This document shows, one piece after another, positions 61,186 through 64,000 of a DNA stretch of 64,000 nucleotides. Where the stretch lies: the NCBI GenBank assembly GCA_033675545.1, contig JAWDGP010003945.1, positions 212,613-276,612 of the forward strand. Reading direction: 5' to 3'. Position numbers and translations under genes: made by a program. Each line of letters begins with the position of its first letter. The stretch's first letter is position 1. The notes under the pieces are model-generated. The model searched no databases. It was not told where the DNA came from and saw only the letters and a program-made list of their open reading frames with translations. Source of the DNA: Elysia crispata (Eukaryota > Mollusca > Gastropoda > Plakobranchidae).

Positions 61186-61652
61186 CAGAGGAAACTTCAA
61201 AAACCGAAGTCTGATTATTCGAATTTCTCATAAACTGAATTTTGCAAGATGATAGGTTATTTTTTTCTCTTTGGCTTTGTTAGAAGCGGACTTGTATTTC
61301 GAAGTATTTCTGATTAGATGCTCTTTTTTCGAAGTCGATACCACCTCATAAGGCATCACAAAAGTGCTACATGCATCTCTCAAGCAGCAAGCAATGGCAA
61401 TCACTGTCCAAGAAAGGCTGCTCAGTGCGCTAACAAATCAAGAAGGGAGCGGATGCACTAACAATTAAGTGCCAGTACTGATACTGATAGCAACATTGGA
61501 CAGGGGAAGGGGAGGGTTGCTCGTTGCAGGCTTAGTACACACTCACTCAATGAGTCTTAGACTCTGTGTTATACCCATTTTTGGAATTCGAATACTCTTA
61601 ATTCGAAGATTTAATCCATTCCCATACAATTCGAATTATGAGGTTTCCACTG
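61186..61652. mobile_element. pogo/Tigger-type MITE
   Basis: A 467-bp element flanked by TA (61184-61185 and 61653-61654). Left end CAGAGGAAACTTC and right end, read on the minus strand, CAGTGGAAACCTC form terminal repeats matching 11 of 13. Next to both ends lie several TTCGAA/TTCGAATT motifs, typical of pogo-like subterminal regions. There is no transposase coding sequence, so it would depend on one supplied elsewhere. Confidence 0.85.
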
Positions 61653-61882
61653 TATATAAAGTTACTACTTTACTTTAGGTTGTTTTGGAAGGCAAAAACG
61701 TTTTGGTATTTAATTGTTCTTTATTATGATATTACTCCCTCAATACTTTAACTACTTACATAAACAAAGATGACATTCAGTTGTAATGTATTTTGGATTA
61801 AGAAACGAAAACACAAAAAACCAAAAAGCTATTCAGGAAGGAGGATTAGAAACTCAACAAAGTAACTTGGGCTTGGTGTTTT

Positions 61883-63145
61883 GGTCAGTGTTACTCCTAA
61901 GTTTCAGAAATAATATTCATAACATGGTTTTGAGCACACTTCTGGTCAGTGTTACTCCTAAGTTTCAGAAATAATATTCATAACATGGTTTGGAGCACAC
62001 TTCTGGTCAGTGTTACTCCTAAGTTTCAGAAATAATATTCATGACATGGTTTTGAGCACACTTCTGGTCAGTGTTACTCCTAAGTTTCAGAAATAATATT
62101 CATAACATGGTTTGGAGCACACTTCTGGTTAGTGTTACTCCTAAGTTTCAGAAATAATATCCATAACATGGTTTGGAGCACACTTCTGGTTAGTGTTACT
62201 CCTAAGTTTCAGAAATAATATCCATAACATGGTTTGGAGCACACTTCTGGTTAGTGTTACTCCTAAGTTTCAGAAATAATATCCATAACATGGTTTGGAG
62301 CACACTTCTGGTTAGTGTTACTCCTAAGTTTCAGAAATAATATCCATAACATGGTTTGGAGCACACTTCTGGTTAGTGTTACTCCTAAGTTTCAGAAATA
62401 ATATCCATAACATGGTTTGGAGCACACTTCTGGTTAGTGTTACTCCTAAGTTTCAGAAATAATATCCATAACATGGTTTGGAGCACACTTCTGGTTAGTG
62501 TTACTCCTAAGTTTCAGAAATAATATCCATAACATGGTTTTGAGCACACTTCTGGTCAGTGTTACTCCTAAGTTTCAGAAATAATATCCATGACATGGTT
62601 TGGAGCACACTTCTGGTCAGTGTTACTCCTAAGTTTCAGAAATAATATCCATGACATGGTTTGGAGCACACTTCTGGTCAGTGTTACTCCTAAGTTTCAG
62701 AAATAATATCCATGACATGGTTTGGAGCACCTAAGTTTCAGAAATAATATTCATGACATGGTTTGGAGCACACTTCTGGTCAGTGTTACTCCTAAGTTTC
62801 AGAAATAATATTCATGACATGGTTTGGAGCACACTTCTGGTCAGTGTTACTCCTAAGTTTCAGAAATAATATTCATGACATGGTTTGGAGCACACTTCTG
62901 GTCAGTGTTACTCCTAAGTTTCAGAAATAATATCCATAACATGGTTTGGAGCACACTTCTGGTCAGTGTTACTCCTAAGTTTCAGAAATAATATCCATGA
63001 CATGGTTTGGAGCACACTTCTGGTCAGTGTTACTCCTAAGTTTCAGAAATAATATCCATGACATGGTTTGGAGCACACTTCTGGTCAGTGTTACTCCTAA
63101 GTTTCAGAAATAATATTCATAACATGGCTTTGAGCACACTTCCGA
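61883..63145. repeat. 61-bp satellite array, about 20 copies
   Basis: Unit GGTCAGTGTTACTCCTAAGT then TTCAGAAATAATATTCATAA and CATGGTTTGGAGCACACTTCT. Subtypes form consecutive blocks: GGTTAGTG with TATCCATAAC fills about 62130-62530, flanked by GGTCAGTG with TATTCATGAC or TATCCATGAC. One copy near 62730 has lost about 18 bases. Confidence 0.98.
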
Positions 63146-64000
63146 CAAGCTAAGGGCAGGACTTATCACAAGGGATTCGAACATCAATGTTCACTAGTCT
63201 CGGTATGGATCAAACACGGACCTGTTAATGCCATTTCAATTCCCAGATGATTGATCTATCTGGCGTATTAAACAATCCAACGTGGGCGACATGCAAAACT
63301 GGAGGATTCATCATAGACAATAGGTCTGTGAATGAATGAAGATAAAAAGAAAAAAAAATGATTTCAATTGAATAGAGAAATCGGAAATCTTTACTAACAT
63401 ATTGCACATTTTATTTGCATATATTTTCTAAATCGTCTAAGATGCAATGTCACAAACTAAACCAGAGATGATTAACAAGTGAAGACTCCATGTGAGAAGT
63501 TAACTGGTAGCTGATACAACACGTAGTCGGGGAGGAGAGATGGTAATGGGAAAAACACAGTTGTAAGATAAAGCTAAAATGATAGCGAAAAGACGAAATT
63601 CAGTACGACTATGAGTTTTACGAATAAAAGTACAAAATTAAAAGCAGATAGATTTACTGAGAAAGGGAGGGAACGAAATTGTGGGAGACACAGTCGTCTA
63701 CAATCTATTTCTCTTTATTTCTTCTTCTTTCTTATTTTTTAAAACTTTTAATACATACATGTATCTAATAATTGATAGATATTTCCATTATTAGCCTCAG
63801 ATGCCTAAATAAAGATAATTTACTCAAATGATTTATTAATTAGTTTCAATAAGACTATGAATATGATTCTGAGAGCCTGAAATGTGTCAATATTAAACTT
63901 TTACTGTTTTAGTATAAGAAAAATATATCAGTCAGGTTTTTTTTTTTTTATGACCGACAGTAACATAGTACAACAAAGTCCAACTGATAAGGATACAGTG
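63146..64000. other. right edge of the window
   Basis: AT-rich sequence. No recognised gene, RNA or transposon. Confidence 0.6.

Overview
The window is eukaryotic, AT-rich and intron-rich. Two complete protein-coding genes can be read exon by exon with GT-AG (once GC-AG) introns, and one partial gene enters from the left. Protein similarity, intron density, abundant CT and trinucleotide microsatellites, scattered AGATCT palindromes and the decayed transposons suggest a lophotrochozoan, most likely a gastropod mollusc. The species is inference only.

Layout. 1-1.4 kb: CT microsatellites, then the C-terminal exon of a guanylate cyclase on the + strand. 1.45-21 kb: a gene-poor repeat field. It holds a 65-bp satellite, a degenerate ~40-bp minisatellite, a ~200-bp tandem repeat, long trinucleotide runs, an antisense LINE remnant whose own coding sequence has expanded into a 71-bp tandem array, a 63-bp array, a second LINE copy with a 28-bp target duplication, and a 40-42-bp satellite. 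21.39-33.03 kb (- strand): an 8-exon gene for a 619-residue biotin protein ligase-like protein. Its BirA-type catalytic core comes first and a region resembling the N-terminal part of holocarboxylase synthetase (HLCS) comes last. 34.0-36.0 kb: a decayed piggyBac element with intact ends. 36-39.6 kb: a CTT/CCT tract, a GATCTA-rich block and the upstream region of the next gene. 39.6-60 kb (+ strand): a complete POLD1 gene, the catalytic subunit of DNA polymerase delta. It has 24 coding exons and encodes 1106 residues with all exonuclease, polymerase and metal-binding motifs. Its introns carry LINE fragments and a candidate MITE. 60-64 kb: a duplicated segment just past the POLD1 stop, a pogo/Tigger-type MITE with TA duplications and a 61-bp satellite.

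The ligase-like gene and POLD1 are divergent, their start codons 6.6 kb apart. Nothing indicates that they act in one pathway. The most unusual item is the ligase-like gene. Its domain order is the reverse of HLCS, and in its biotinyl-AMP loop the position equivalent to E. coli BirA Arg118 is alanine, while the KWPND motif is intact.
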